From contig NZ_JACSQA010000012.1 in assembly GCF_014836845.1 (NCBI RefSeq), forward strand, positions 1 through 64,000: a stretch of DNA of 64,000 nt, given 5' to 3'. The stretch's first letter is position 1. Each line of letters starts with the position of its first letter. Below, piece by piece: positions 52,550-62,609 of the stretch. The notes beneath the pieces are model-generated. The model saw only the letters and a program-made list of their open reading frames with translations, did no database searches and was not told the origin of the DNA. A program made the translations under genes and the position numbers. This stretch comes from Ureibacillus galli. GTDB taxonomy: Bacteria > Bacillota > Bacilli > Bacillales_A > Planococcaceae.

Positions 52550-52707
52550 TCATCTATGTATAAATAAATACCATTATAAACAAACGAAAAATAAATTTGA
52601 ATATTTTTTTATATTAAACAACTCTTCCTATTATTAAATATTTGCGATACATATTTTTTGCTGAGCAATGGTGCATAGAATAGAAAGATGATTATTTTTG
52701 AACGGAG

Positions 52708-53211
52708 ATGATTACACTGCTTCATACGGTTAAGAGCGGGGAAACGTTAAATCAAATTTCTTTAGATTATCGAACACCCTTGTCTGCCATTATTCAAGCC
52801 AACCCGAATATTAATCCAAACGTTATTAACGTAGGACAATTGATTGAAATACCCGGCTTTCCTGATCCGAATACACTCCCTTATCGAATTGAAGTGTCCA
52901 TTAATGGTCGTTGGCTAAAACTATTTCGAGAAGGTGTTCTTCAAAAACAATATCCAATAGCGGTTGGTAGAATGTTATACGAGACGCCGATTGGGAATTT
53001 TATTATTATTAATAAAGCTCCGAATCCCGGAGGCCCATATGGAACGATGTGGATGAGTTTATCGAAACAAAGCTACGGCATTCACGGTACAAACGATCCG
53101 AGTTCAATTGGTAAGGCTGTTTCACGAGGATGTGTTCGGATGTACAACGAAGATGTTGAAGAATTGGCTAGAACCATTCCAATTGGAACTCCCGTGACAA
53201 TCCATCCGTAA
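52708..53211 (+). CDS. L,D-transpeptidase with N-terminal LysM
   Basis: 167 residues. LysM domain at about 5-50 ([30 protein letters not shown]), then a YkuD catalytic domain (about 58-167) with [21 protein letters not shown] containing the catalytic His and Cys. The family forms 3-3 cross-links or attaches proteins in peptidoglycan; B. subtilis YkuD is of this size and spore-linked. No signal peptide, as in YkuD. ATG 52708 directly abuts GGAG; CTG 52717 is placed nine bases after GGAG and is a possible real start. Confidence 0.92.
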   Translation: MITLLHTVKSGETLNQISLDYRTPLSAIIQANPNINPNVINVGQLIEIPGFPDPNTLPYRIEVSINGRWLKLFREGVLQKQYPIAVGRMLYETPIGNFIIINKAPNPGGPYGTMWMSLSKQSYGIHGTNDPSSIGKAVSRGCVRMYNEDVEELARTIPIGTPVTIHP

Positions 53212-53223
53212 CGATTTTATACT

Positions 53224-53252
53224 GCATAAAAAAACTTGCATTACTGCAAGCA
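53224..53252 (-). terminator. Terminator of the 53264 gene
   Basis: CTTGCA-GTAA-TGCAAG on the minus strand followed by seven T; it lies between convergent genes. Confidence 0.8.
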
Positions 53253-53263
53253 CACAAAATTGA

Positions 53264-53962
53264 CTAGGTCCATCCCTTTATGACCATGTCATTTCTATCC
53301 TTTTCTACATCATTCCGCTTTATAATCAAACTAATTTTTTGATACCATTTTTGACATTCTTTAAAAATATCTTTATATTCGTCCAAATCCTTTGGAATTG
53401 CCTGTTTATTGTCTAAAAAAACGTACTCTACTATCGGATTAGATAAATCATCGACTACCATTTTAAGCATTAATTTTTTTACTTCTTTATCCTGTTTTTC
53501 TACTGAATCTTCCATCTCATTTACATGGACATCGATTTTTGCACCACCATCAATTAACGACCACCCGTGTACACCGCCCTTTGATGTTAGTGCAACATTT
53601 TTATTATCCTCTACGATCGCGATTTCAAATATTTCTTGAAAATGGTACTCCTTTTTTTCAAATTCAAAATCGATGTCTTCCCTTTCCAATATTCGTACTG
53701 TATTTGAATATTCGTCAATCATTAGAGCATTTAAATAGTCAGCAGATACAATATAACGAGTATGAGGGTACTGTTCTACCTGGTCAATTGTTTCATCTAG
53801 TAATGCTTCATTGCGTTTCCGAACATCTTTATTTAATTCATATAGCCACCAAAAACCTAGCCCAACAGCAATGATAAAAAAGAGTGTTTTACCAGTTTTG
53901 AATGCTAAAAATAAATAGATAACTTCTAATAATAATAAAAATAACTGGAACAACTTTCTCAC
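53264..53962 (-). CDS. Membrane-anchored protein of unknown function
   Basis: 232 residues. One or two close hydrophobic helices at the N-terminus (LFQLFLLLLEVIYLFLAF, LFFIIAVGLGFWWLY), then a soluble, highly charged domain with many Asp/Glu/Lys. No motif recognised. ATG 53962 starts at a basic MRKLFQ. Monocistronic with its own terminator. Confidence 0.75.
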   Translation of the reverse strand: MRKLFQLFLLLLEVIYLFLAFKTGKTLFFIIAVGLGFWWLYELNKDVRKRNEALLDETIDQVEQYPHTRYIVSADYLNALMIDEYSNTVRILEREDIDFEFEKKEYHFQEIFEIAIVEDNKNVALTSKGGVHGWSLIDGGAKIDVHVNEMEDSVEKQDKEVKKLMLKMVVDDLSNPIVEYVFLDNKQAIPKDLDEYKDIFKECQKWYQKISLIIKRNDVEKDRNDMVIKGWT

Positions 53963-54051
53963 CCCATTCTTCTAGTTTTTAAGTTTTCTAGTAGTTATAA
54001 AAATAGTATTCCGGAACATTTCATTTCATTCTCTTTTTAGTAGAAAAACAT

Positions 54052-54087
54052 AAAAAAATAGAATCCAATGGAAAGGATTCTATTTCG
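54052..54087 (-). terminator. Terminator of the DUF421 gene
   Basis: AATAGAATCC (54058-54067) pairs with GGATTCTATT; on the minus strand seven T follow. Confidence 0.85.
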
Positions 54088-54097
54088 ATCATGCACT

Positions 54098-54799
54098 TCA
54101 ATATAAATAAACTTGCAAGTTATTTTGTTGATCAATTGTGGCTAATAATACATCTTGAATATCTACTTTATAGGTTGAAAATATAGCATTTTTTAACCAC
54201 TCTTCATTTTGTGGTAAATGATTTAGTTGATGAAAATCGATTTTTCCCTCTTTAATAATAACGACTGGTAAAGAGAATGTCTGCTGGGGCATATTCATAT
54301 CCTTCTGAGTTAAAGACTGATTTTCAGGATAAAGGAAACTTGATATCGTTCCATCTGCTTCCCAAAAGGCATAAGCAACTTTTTGAATTTCTTCTATTTT
54401 TTCTTTCCGTAACTCTGCGAGTAAATAGTCAATAGATATTCTAGCTTTTGTTAAGTTTCTCGAAATGATTTTTCCATTTTCAATTAGCGGTAACGGTGTA
54501 GGTTCAATAAAATGTCTAAAAGAAATCCATTTAAGACTTAAATAAACACATACAATATATAAAATAATTAAAACAGACATTGTAATCATCGAGCCACCCA
54601 TGCCCAATCCCTCATCTGATAATGGATGGGCGATAATATTTCCAACCGTAATTGCCATTGCAAAATCAAGTAATCCAAGTTGAGAAATGGAACGATGCCC
54701 CATAATTTTCGCAGCAATAAACAAAAAAACAAAGGCAATAATTGCTCTTAATATCCATTGAACTGCCTTTAATGATTCTTGTCCATAAAAAAATTCCAA
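54098..54799 (-). CDS. DUF421/YetF-family membrane protein
   Basis: 233 residues. Three N-terminal helices (AIIAFVFLFIAAKIMGHRSI, LLDFAMAITVGNIIAHPLSD, MSVLIILYIVCVYLSL) are followed by the cytoplasmic YetF domain with LIENGKIISRNLTKARISID and LLAELR. Such proteins occur in several copies in Bacillus (YetF, YdfS, YrbG), often in spores; the role is not settled. Complete. Confidence 0.9.
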   Translation of the reverse strand: MEFFYGQESLKAVQWILRAIIAFVFLFIAAKIMGHRSISQLGLLDFAMAITVGNIIAHPLSDEGLGMGGSMITMSVLIILYIVCVYLSLKWISFRHFIEPTPLPLIENGKIISRNLTKARISIDYLLAELRKEKIEEIQKVAYAFWEADGTISSFLYPENQSLTQKDMNMPQQTFSLPVVIIKEGKIDFHQLNHLPQNEEWLKNAIFSTYKVDIQDVLLATIDQQNNLQVYLY

Positions 54800-54838
54800 T
54801 ATGACACTTCCTTTAAAAGCTTACTCTCTATTTTATTC

Positions 54839-54931
54839 TCACCGTTTATCCCAGTAATATACAAACCATACTCGAAACGAGGAAACATGATTAAGACCTT
54901 TTAAATGATTCGTTAACTTTTTCATCGTCAT
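54839..54931 (-). CDS. Possible 30-aa small protein
   Basis: ATG 54931 follows AAAGGAAGG with good spacing and gives 30 residues (MTMKKLTNHLKGLNHVSSFR, then VWFVYYWDKR). It is basic with an aromatic end. The frame stops 40 bases before the DUF421 start. No relative recognised; the ribosome site is the only support. Confidence 0.3.
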   Translation of the reverse strand: MTMKKLTNHLKGLNHVSSFRVWFVYYWDKR

Positions 54932-55018
54932 ACCTTCCTTTAATTTGTTCTCCGTATAGGACCACAATGTTATAGCTATACTTAAATATAGTAAAAGTCG
55001 TTGAAAAGAGGGGTCAGT

Positions 55019-56680
55019 TTGTCTGATAAAAATACATTATCCATTTTTGCCTTAGGCGGTATTAATGAAATCGGCAAAAACATGTATGTCATCGAATATG
55101 GAGACGATCTTGTCATTGTAGATTGCGGAGCAAAATTTGCCGATGAATCTTTATTAGGTATTAATTTAATTATTCCGGATGTAAGTTATTTACAGGAAAA
55201 TCAACATAAAATTCGAGGACTAGTAGTAACCCATGGACATGAAGACCATATTGGCGGGATTCCATATTTTTTAAAAAAATTAAATGTCCCTATATATGCT
55301 ACTCGATTTACTTTAGGGTTAATCGAACTAAAGTTAAAAGAGCACAAGCTTTTGAGGGAATCTACTTTAATCGAGATTCATTCAGAATCCGAATTAGATT
55401 TTGGTAAAATACAAGTTAGCTTTTTTAGAGTAAGTCATAGTATTCCTGACTGTTTAGGGATTGTATTCCATACACCTGAAGGAAATATCGTTCATACTGG
55501 TGATTTTAAATTTGATTTAACACCTGTTAATGAACAATACTCAGATATCCATAAAATGGCTAAAATTGGTGAAGAAGGGGTATTAATGCTCATTTCGGAA
55601 AGTACAAATGCTGAGCGTCCTGGCTCAACCCCTTCAGAACATGAAGTCGGTTCGCATATTGAAGAAGCTTTTTCCAATGCAACTGGAAAAATTATTATTT
55701 CTACTTTTGCTTCCAACGTCAATCGAGTTCAACAAATTGTACATGCTGCTATTAAAACGAATCGGAAACTTGCATTACTCGGCCGCAGCATGGTGAATGT
55801 AGTAAAAGTAGCGAAAGAGCGAGGATATGTGGAAATCCCCGACTGGATGCTTATTGAAGCGCGGGATGTGAAACAATATCCCCCTGACCGTGTTGTTGTT
55901 TTATGTACAGGGAGCCAAGGTGAACCGTTAGCTGCCCTTTCCCGCTTATCGACAAACAACAATCGCGATGTAAAAGTTTTGCCGGATGATACAGTAATTT
56001 TTGCAGCATCACCTATCCCCGGAAATGAGAAGGATGTTTCGAAAATTGTGGACAACCTATTCCAATTAGGAGCAAAGGTCATTTATGGTTCTTCTAGTAT
56101 TACCGGGATGCATGTTTCAGGTCATGGCTATCAAGAAGACTTAAAACTAATGATTACTTTAATGAAACCGAAATATTTCATTCCGATTCACGGGGAATAT
56201 CGAATGCTCCATTTACATCGAATACTTGCTGAAGCAGTAGGTGTTGAAAGAAAGAATACGTTCATTATTCGGAACGGAGATGTAGTCGATATTGAATATG
56301 GTGAAGCTCGTCAAACCCGTAAAATCACAGCTGGGGATACGTATGTAGATAATGTAGGCGATGATGAAATTGTAGATATCGTGTTGCGGGATCGTAAGCA
56401 ACTTTCGGAAGAAGGAATGCTTGTTATTGTATTAACCATCAGTAAAGAAGATGGCAATCGTATTTCCGATCCTGACTGTATTTCACGAGGTTTTGTTTAT
56501 GCAAAAGATTCGGAAAAACTAATACAAGATATTAATGAAATTGTTAAACGAACCGTTGACCCATTTAAAGATCCGAATATTCTCGGTATGAAACGGGCAA
56601 TAAAGAAAGAAGTAGGTATTTTCTTGTCAGAAAAAACGAAGAAAAAGCCGATGATTTTACCAATTATTCTTGCTATTTAA
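55019..56680 (+). CDS. Ribonuclease J family protein
   Basis: 553 residues from TTG 55019, which has AAGAGGGG at a suitable distance; an in-frame TTG at 55001 overlaps that site. Metallo-beta-lactamase/beta-CASP motifs: THGHEDHIGG (two metal sites), SHSIPDCLG, HTGDFKFD, GRSMVNV, LCTGSQGEP, VSGHGYQED and HGEYRMLHLHR. The C-terminal domain includes LSEEGMLVIVL, CISRGFVYAKDSE and the ending KKKPMILPIIL. RNase J has 5'-exonuclease and endonuclease activity on RNA in mRNA decay. Closer in style to J1 than J2, but it is not next to rpoY as usual for rnjA, so it may be an extra paralogue. Confidence 0.9.
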   Translation: MSDKNTLSIFALGGINEIGKNMYVIEYGDDLVIVDCGAKFADESLLGINLIIPDVSYLQENQHKIRGLVVTHGHEDHIGGIPYFLKKLNVPIYATRFTLGLIELKLKEHKLLRESTLIEIHSESELDFGKIQVSFFRVSHSIPDCLGIVFHTPEGNIVHTGDFKFDLTPVNEQYSDIHKMAKIGEEGVLMLISESTNAERPGSTPSEHEVGSHIEEAFSNATGKIIISTFASNVNRVQQIVHAAIKTNRKLALLGRSMVNVVKVAKERGYVEIPDWMLIEARDVKQYPPDRVVVLCTGSQGEPLAALSRLSTNNNRDVKVLPDDTVIFAASPIPGNEKDVSKIVDNLFQLGAKVIYGSSSITGMHVSGHGYQEDLKLMITLMKPKYFIPIHGEYRMLHLHRILAEAVGVERKNTFIIRNGDVVDIEYGEARQTRKITAGDTYVDNVGDDEIVDIVLRDRKQLSEEGMLVIVLTISKEDGNRISDPDCISRGFVYAKDSEKLIQDINEIVKRTVDPFKDPNILGMKRAIKKEVGIFLSEKTKKKPMILPIILAI

Positions 56681-56722
56681 ATTGAAAGTGTTGAATCGCT
56701 TTATCGATTCAACACTTTTTTA
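56681..56722 (+). terminator. Terminator of the RNase J gene
   Basis: AAAGTGTTGAATCG-CTTTAT-CGATTCAACACTTTTTT, a 14-bp perfect stem with T run. Confidence 0.92.
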
Positions 56723-56798
56723 TTCTTTCTCTATCCAGTTCGAATACTTTTATACAGGATAGGCAAATATAGTAATGGTTAATTTTCAATTTACAATA

Positions 56799-56830
56799 GC
56801 ACCAAATAGTGCCGAACCATTGATTGGTGC
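56799..56830. promoter_or_regulatory. Inverted repeat upstream of catalase
   Basis: GCACCAA (56799-56805) and TTGGTGC (56824-56830) are perfect inverted repeats ending about 10 bases before the ribosome site (AAAGAAAGGATG). It could be an operator or a 5' hairpin. It does not match the PerR box consensus. Confidence 0.4.
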
Positions 56831-56852
56831 CCAAAAGAAAGGATGAGATTTC

Positions 56853-58484
56853 ATGGAAAAAGACCCTTCCAACCAAGAAAAACATCAAACAAATATTGAA
56901 GACGATGGTACATTAACAAACAGGCAAGGTCACCCGATTACAAATAACCAAAACATTCGTACAGTTGGAAACCGAGGTCCCGCTACTTTAGAGAATTATG
57001 ATTTCATTGAGAAAATTAGTCATTTTGACCGTGAAAAAGTACCAGAGCGTATTGTACACGCCCGTGGAGCGGGTGCTCATGGTTATTTTGAAGCATATGG
57101 CACAGTGGGAAATGAACCCGTTTCAAAATATACCCGCGCAAAATTGTTCCAAGAAAAAGGAAAACGTACGCCGGTATTTGTACGATTCTCTACAGTAGTT
57201 CATGGATTACATTCCCCCGAAACGGTTCGCGACCCGCGTGGATTTGCAGTTAAATTTTATACAGAGGATGGCAACTGGGACTTAGTAGGAAATAACTTAA
57301 AAATTTTCTTCATTCGCGACGCAATGAAGTTCCCAGATATGATTCATGCTTTTCGTCCAGACCCTGTTACGAATATTCAAGATTCTCGTCGATTCTTTGA
57401 TTTTTGTGCGAATTCTCCGGAAACATTCCATATGGTAACTCTTGTTTATTCACCGTGGGGAATCCCTGCTAACTATCGAATGATGCAAGGTTCCGGTGTT
57501 AACACGTATAAATGGGTAAACAATGAAGGAAAAGCTGTTTTAGTTAAGTATCATTGGGAACCAAAACAAGGAATTAAAAACTTGACGGTGAAAGAAGCAG
57601 AAGAAATCCAGGCGAAAAACTTCAATCATGCAACTCAAGATTTATATGAAGCAATTGAACGTGGAGATTATCCTGAATGGGAACTATTTGTTCAAATTAT
57701 GGAAGATGGTCCACATCCAGAACTTGACTTTGACCCACTAGATGATACGAAACTATGGCCAAATGATCAATTCCCTTGGTTACCAGTAGGACGAATGGTA
57801 TTAAACAAAAACCCAGAAAACTACTTCAATGAAGTTGAACAAGTGGCTTTTGGTACAGGGGTTCTTGTGGATGGTTTAGATTTCTCTGACGATAAAATGT
57901 TACAAGGAAGAACATTCTCTTATTCTGATACACAACGTTATCGTGTAGGTGCTAACTATTTACAACTACCGATTAACGCTGCGAAAAAACGTGTTGCTAC
58001 AAACCAAGAAGGTGGACAATTACGTTACTACAACGATAAAGCTCCTGGTCAAAATTTACACGTGAACTATGAACCTTCCAGTATGGGTGGCTTAAAAGAA
58101 GCGCAACAAGTGGGCAAGGAATATACACCAAAAGTTGAAGGGAATTTAGTTCGCGAATCCATTGAACGAAATGATAATACAAAACAAGCTGGCGAAACAT
58201 ATCGCAGTTTTGAACAATGGGAAAAAGATGAGCTTATTAACAATTTAGTGAACGACCTTGTGCTTTGTCCAAAGGATATTCAAGATAAAATGATGGCACT
58301 TGCCGATGAAGCAGATGAGGAATACGGCCGTCGCTTAAGAGAAGGACTAGCTGAAAAAGCTAAATCCATGAACAATAAAGAAGAATTCGGCAAAGAATTC
58401 AATCCACATCCTCTTGGCGCAAAAGAAGCTGATCAAGCAGTGAAAGATGCTGTTGACAAAGGTCACGACGCTGATCCATATTAA
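56853..58484 (+). CDS. Catalase (heme, clade 1/3 small-type)
   Basis: 543 residues. Distal His in [19 protein letters not shown], Asn in [13 protein letters not shown] region ([13 protein letters not shown]), heme-ligand Tyr in [15 protein letters not shown], and [24 protein letters not shown]. It splits hydrogen peroxide into water and oxygen. The start ATG 56853 has AGAAAGGATGAG before it. The C-terminal helical tail ends [20 protein letters not shown]. Monocistronic between terminators. Confidence 0.95.
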   Translation: MEKDPSNQEKHQTNIEDDGTLTNRQGHPITNNQNIRTVGNRGPATLENYDFIEKISHFDREKVPERIVHARGAGAHGYFEAYGTVGNEPVSKYTRAKLFQEKGKRTPVFVRFSTVVHGLHSPETVRDPRGFAVKFYTEDGNWDLVGNNLKIFFIRDAMKFPDMIHAFRPDPVTNIQDSRRFFDFCANSPETFHMVTLVYSPWGIPANYRMMQGSGVNTYKWVNNEGKAVLVKYHWEPKQGIKNLTVKEAEEIQAKNFNHATQDLYEAIERGDYPEWELFVQIMEDGPHPELDFDPLDDTKLWPNDQFPWLPVGRMVLNKNPENYFNEVEQVAFGTGVLVDGLDFSDDKMLQGRTFSYSDTQRYRVGANYLQLPINAAKKRVATNQEGGQLRYYNDKAPGQNLHVNYEPSSMGGLKEAQQVGKEYTPKVEGNLVRESIERNDNTKQAGETYRSFEQWEKDELINNLVNDLVLCPKDIQDKMMALADEADEEYGRRLREGLAEKAKSMNNKEEFGKEFNPHPLGAKEADQAVKDAVDKGHDADPY

Positions 58485-58514
58485 TGCTTAAAACTTGTTC
58501 TATTGAATAAATTA

Positions 58515-58557
58515 AAATGCACAAATGCTGATCAAAATCACATTTGTGCATTTTTTC
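58515..58557. terminator. Bidirectional terminator between catalase and SDR genes
   Basis: AATGCACAAATG (58516-58527) pairs with CATTTGTGCATT (58541-58552), followed by T on the plus strand and A/T-rich sequence on the other. Confidence 0.88.
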
Positions 58558-58564
58558 GTTCACA

Positions 58565-59494
58565 TCAGGAAGTTGTAAATTGCCCGCCATTAACATGCAG
58601 AGTTTGCCCTGTTACAAAACGTGAATCATCAGATGCTAAATATACGTAAGTGGGAGCTAATTCAAAAGGCTGTCCTTGTCGTTGCATTGGATTACCAGCA
58701 ATCGTCACGGCATCAGCGGAAAAACTAGCTGGAATCAACGGTGTCCATATTCGACCAGGAGCAACCGCGTTAACTCTTATCCCCTTTTTTACCAAGTTAT
58801 TAGCTAACGCTCTAGTAAAGCCAACATTGGCAGCTTTCGTCGCACTATAATCAATTAGTTCCTCATTGCCATCATATGCTACAACAGATGCTGTATTAAT
58901 AATGGAACTTCCCGCTTTTAAATGGGGTAATGCTGCTCTCGTTGTGTAAAAGTGGGAATAAATATTAACTTTAAATGTATCATCAAACTGTTCATCGGTA
59001 ATATCTAGTAAGCTTAATTGTTGAAACTGAATCCCTACATGATTACATAAAATATTCAGTTTTCCAAAAGTTTCAACTGTCTTTTCCACGATATACTCAC
59101 ATTGCTTTTTATTTCTCAAATCACCGGGTAATAGTAAACAACGCCTGCCAAGTTGTTCAATTCTATTTTTCGTACGATGGGCATCTTCATGTTCATCTAA
59201 GTAAGCAATGGCTACATCCGCTCCTTCTTTCGCAAAGGCTATCGCCACTGCTGCCCCGATACCACTATCCCCACCCGTGATTAATGCCACTTTGTCTTTT
59301 AATTTCATCGATCCTTTATATTGGGGATTTTCAATAATCGGTCTCGGCACCATTAACCGTTCTAATCCTGGTTGTCGATATTGTCTTTGCTCAGGTACTG
59401 TTATTGGAATATCTTCCACTCGCGTAATTGTTCCGTAATTTGGATATAGGGGATATGCACCGTCCATACATTCTTTTTTCCTTTTGTTTTCCAT
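58565..59494 (-). CDS. Short-chain dehydrogenase/reductase (YhxC/YhdF-like)
   Basis: 309 residues. Classical SDR with a ~65-residue N-terminal extension ([20 protein letters not shown]) found in Bacillus general stress SDRs. Motifs: [16 protein letters not shown] (NAD(P) binding), [17 protein letters not shown] with Ser, and [11 protein letters not shown] with catalytic Tyr and Lys. C-terminal [11 protein letters not shown]. The substrate is unknown; genes of this type are often stress- or spore-induced. Confidence 0.92.
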   Translation of the reverse strand: MENKRKKECMDGAYPLYPNYGTITRVEDIPITVPEQRQYRQPGLERLMVPRPIIENPQYKGSMKLKDKVALITGGDSGIGAAVAIAFAKEGADVAIAYLDEHEDAHRTKNRIEQLGRRCLLLPGDLRNKKQCEYIVEKTVETFGKLNILCNHVGIQFQQLSLLDITDEQFDDTFKVNIYSHFYTTRAALPHLKAGSSIINTASVVAYDGNEELIDYSATKAANVGFTRALANNLVKKGIRVNAVAPGRIWTPLIPASFSADAVTIAGNPMQRQGQPFELAPTYVYLASDDSRFVTGQTLHVNGGQFTTS

Positions 59495-59633
59495 AGTACC
59501 CTCCTAGTAAAAGTAAAACTATGGTCATTTTATGTGAGCTACTTCCATTGGGTGCCTATCTTTATAAAATTTGAGTTCACTAAAAAAGACTTATAAGAAT
59601 AATATGTGGATAAATATCTATAGGAGGCGTTTT

Positions 59634-59807
59634 ATGTTTTATTCCCATCATTGCCCTGGAGTAAATAAGTTATTAATCAATTATTCTAACGAAAAAGTAA
59701 AGGTTCAATACGCATCCAATAAAGTTCCCTTTCTCTTGCCTGCTATTAGCTTTAGGCCACCGTATTATGTGAATCCAAGATGCGAATGGAACTATCCTAT
59801 CATTTGA
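59634..59807 (+). CDS. Small hypothetical protein, 57 aa
   Basis: ATG 59634 directly follows TAGGAGGCGTTTT, an excellent ribosome site. 57 residues: MFYSHHCPGVNKLLINYSNE ... PPYYVNPRCEWNYPII, with two Cys and many Tyr/Pro/Asn. A longer open frame from 59571 is less likely. Followed by a strong terminator. Composition recalls small coat-type spore proteins, but that is only a guess. Confidence 0.6.
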   Translation: MFYSHHCPGVNKLLINYSNEKVKVQYASNKVPFLLPAISFRPPYYVNPRCEWNYPII

Positions 59808-59814
59808 TTATAAA

Positions 59815-59848
59815 ATAAGCCCGTCAACATTAAGTTAACGGGCTTTTT
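59815..59848. terminator. Bidirectional terminator before spoVR
   Basis: AAGCCCGTCAAC...GTTAACGGGCTT stem with T run on the plus strand and T-rich on the minus strand; it serves both convergent genes. Confidence 0.88.
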
Positions 59849-59849
59849 C

Positions 59850-61250
59850 TTATAATGCTTTGCGATAATTTCTTTTTCCGTCATACGTATAGAGTACAGG
59901 TTTTTGTTCAACAAACGTTTCCAAATGAACGGGGCGGCCCCACAGTTGATAAATATACGGAAGGACATTTTCTAAATAATGGGGGTCAAGTTCCATTCCT
60001 TCATAACCATGCTTTAAGTATAACTCGCCATTTCTTAAATAATCCCCACTTTCTACTACGATATAAGGGAAACCACCGTTTACTCTCATCGAAACGAGTT
60101 GATCTCTTACATTCCGATAATCTTTATCTGTAATTTTATAGTCGGAACCTTTTTTCTCAAACAAATACATATCTTCTTGTTCTACTAATTCCTTCGTCAA
60201 ATAGTTTCGGATAAAGGAAAGATCCGATTCAATTTCTCGAACCTCAAATATTTTATCCCGACCGGAACCGGGCTTTACACCCATCCTTCTCATTTCTTCC
60301 GTAGGATTGTCATAACGCTTTTCAATATCTTCAAAGATTTTCAAGCCTAAATAATAAGGGTTTATGGAAGTTTTGGACGGTTGCACAACACCGGCATTTA
60401 ATTTCGCATATTCAATCGTTTCATCTGTCGTTAAATTTAACTCCCTCATAATTCGTTGATGCCAATAGGAAGCCCAGCCTTCGTTCATAATTTTCGTTTC
60501 TAGTTGGGGCCAGAAATACAACATTTCCTCACGCATCATCGTTAAAATATCCCTTTGCCATTCTTCCAATTCCCGACTATACATTTCAATAAATAGGAGT
60601 AAATCCTTTTCAGGTTTTGGAGGGAATTTTTTTCTTTTAAAACGAACCGTTTTCTTCGGTTCTTCTTTTTTATCTAAATCCCACAAATCATCATAAGGAG
60701 ATTTAGATACAATCATTTCATCTTCATCAATATCATCTTCATAGTCTAATAAGTTCGGTCTTACAATAGAAGGATCTATATGCTCTTGTATAGCTAATAC
60801 AGCATCTAAAAACTGCTCCACTTCATCTTTTCCATAAAGCATTTCATAGTTCGCAATTCGCTCTGCTGTAGCAGTCATACTTTCGACCATGTCTCTCCTC
60901 GTATTTGAAAAGCGCACATTATTTTTAAAGAAGTCACAATGGGCTAATACATGGGCAATGATTAATTTATTTTGAGTTAACGAATTCGTATCAAGTAAAA
61001 ATGCATAGCAAGGATTAGAATTGATGACTAGCTCATAAATTTGGCTTAAACCTAAGTCATATTGAAGCTTCATTTTATGAAATTGCTTTCCAAAACTCCA
61101 ATGGGAAAAACGAGTCGGCATTCCATATGCACCTATTGTATAAATGATATCAGCAGGACAAATTTCATAATGCATAGGGAAAAAATCTAATCCGAAATCA
61201 ATCGCAATTTCTGTAATTTCTTCAATGGCTTTATGAAGCTCTTTTTCCAT
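59850..61250 (-). CDS. spoVR: SpoVR family protein
   Basis: 466 residues from ATG 61250 with GGGAGGAGAAGG upstream; the frame opens 11 codons earlier without need. SpoVR marks: [70 protein letters not shown] and the C-terminal [20 protein letters not shown]. In B. subtilis it is needed for spore cortex formation. It lies next to yhbH, with 40 bases between, as part of a prkA-yhbH-spoVR cluster. Confidence 0.95.
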   Translation of the reverse strand: MEKELHKAIEEITEIAIDFGLDFFPMHYEICPADIIYTIGAYGMPTRFSHWSFGKQFHKMKLQYDLGLSQIYELVINSNPCYAFLLDTNSLTQNKLIIAHVLAHCDFFKNNVRFSNTRRDMVESMTATAERIANYEMLYGKDEVEQFLDAVLAIQEHIDPSIVRPNLLDYEDDIDEDEMIVSKSPYDDLWDLDKKEEPKKTVRFKRKKFPPKPEKDLLLFIEMYSRELEEWQRDILTMMREEMLYFWPQLETKIMNEGWASYWHQRIMRELNLTTDETIEYAKLNAGVVQPSKTSINPYYLGLKIFEDIEKRYDNPTEEMRRMGVKPGSGRDKIFEVREIESDLSFIRNYLTKELVEQEDMYLFEKKGSDYKITDKDYRNVRDQLVSMRVNGGFPYIVVESGDYLRNGELYLKHGYEGMELDPHYLENVLPYIYQLWGRPVHLETFVEQKPVLYTYDGKRNYRKAL

Positions 61251-61289
61251 TCCTTCTCCTCCCGTAAAAAATTTCTCGGGCACTTTTTC

Positions 61290-62453
61290 CTAAACAGTCG
61301 TTTCTTGTTTTTGGAAAAAGTTTTTTAATGCTTCATATACATCCTTCTTCTGTCTTAAAATGTAATGGCGGAACTTTGGATTTTCAATTTTCTTAAATGT
61401 TGACATTAGCGAGGAATAACGATTATTTGGATTTACTTCCCCGTAGCCAAACATACTTGAAAGTTCCATTAACTCCGATACTAGTCTTAGGCATTTCTCA
61501 TTATCTGTTGAGAAATTTTCACCATCCGAGAAATGAACTGGATAAATATTGTAGCGAACAGGACTATATTTCTCATCGATTAATTCTAACGCTTTGGAAT
61601 AGGCGGAGGAGCAAATTGTCCCACCGCTTTCCCCTTTAGTAAAGAATTCTTCTTCCGTTACAACTTTTGCCTCTGTATGGTGGGCAATAAATTCAATTTC
61701 AACGGTTTGATATTTCGTTCTTAAAAATCGAGTCATCCAAAAGAAAAAGCTACGAGCACAAAATTTTTCAAAACTTCCCATTGAACCGCTCGTATCCATC
61801 ATGGCAAGAACGACTGCCCTCGTTTCCGGTTTTGTTACTTCATCCCAAGTTTTAAAGCGTAAATCATCGTTATGAATAGGTGCAATTTCTGCTTTCCCCT
61901 TCATAGCGTTCCGTTTTATCGCTGTTAATATCGTTCTTTTCTTATCAATGTTGCCCATTAAACCTTTTTTACGAATATCATTGAACTCGATTTTTTCTGT
62001 CGTAATATCTGCCATCTCTTTCTTTTCTAAGTTAGGAAGCTCTAATTCTTTGAACAACATATTTTGAACGTCTTCTAAACTAACTTCAGCTTCATAGTAA
62101 TCATTACCTGGTTGATCACCAGCTTTTTTCCCTTGACCTTGTGCTTCATTTCCAGGTTTACCGTCGCGGGCTACCACATCACCAATTTGACTATCTCCTT
62201 GACCTTGACCAACATGTTTTGATTTCCCATAGTTATAACGGATTTTATATTCATCTAATGAACGAATTGGTATTTTTATCACTTCACGACCATTGGACAT
62301 AATAATGCTTTCTTCGCTAATTAAATCTGGCAAATTATTTTTGATTGCATCCTTTACTTTTTCCATATGTCGCTGTTGATCTTGGTACCCTTTACGATGG
62401 AGTGACCAATTTTCCTGAGAGACGACAAAGTTTCGATTCTGATTTTCACTCAT
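61290..62453 (-). CDS. yhbH: YhbH, DUF444/VWA-like stress and sporulation protein
   Basis: 387 residues from ATG 62453 (GGGTGAGGA just before). DUF444 features: [20 protein letters not shown] at the start, charged middle with GQGQG, and a von Willebrand-type fold with [10 protein letters not shown] (MIDAS-like) and [12 protein letters not shown]. coli YeaH is the counterpart and acts with the kinase YeaG (PrkA). The gene lies between prkA and spoVR. Confidence 0.93.
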   Translation of the reverse strand: MSENQNRNFVVSQENWSLHRKGYQDQQRHMEKVKDAIKNNLPDLISEESIIMSNGREVIKIPIRSLDEYKIRYNYGKSKHVGQGQGDSQIGDVVARDGKPGNEAQGQGKKAGDQPGNDYYEAEVSLEDVQNMLFKELELPNLEKKEMADITTEKIEFNDIRKKGLMGNIDKKRTILTAIKRNAMKGKAEIAPIHNDDLRFKTWDEVTKPETRAVVLAMMDTSGSMGSFEKFCARSFFFWMTRFLRTKYQTVEIEFIAHHTEAKVVTEEEFFTKGESGGTICSSAYSKALELIDEKYSPVRYNIYPVHFSDGENFSTDNEKCLRLVSELMELSSMFGYGEVNPNNRYSSLMSTFKKIENPKFRHYILRQKKDVYEALKNFFQKQETTV

Positions 62454-62555
62454 TTTATCCTCACCCATCTTTGAAATTTCCCATTTTTACAAAAAGGGAA
62501 AATCACTTTTTTATAATATGCGAATTTTCTGATATATTTCACAACATTTTAATAA

Positions 62556-62591
62556 AAATAAGTGAGTGTCCTAAATTTTATGGACACTCCT
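62556..62591 (-). terminator. Terminator after prkA
   Basis: GAGTGTCC (62582-62589 complement) pairs with GGACACTC; on the minus strand TTATTTTTAT follows, between prkA and yhbH. Confidence 0.75.
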
Positions 62592-62609
62592 TCGAATATA
62601 TACCTTATA

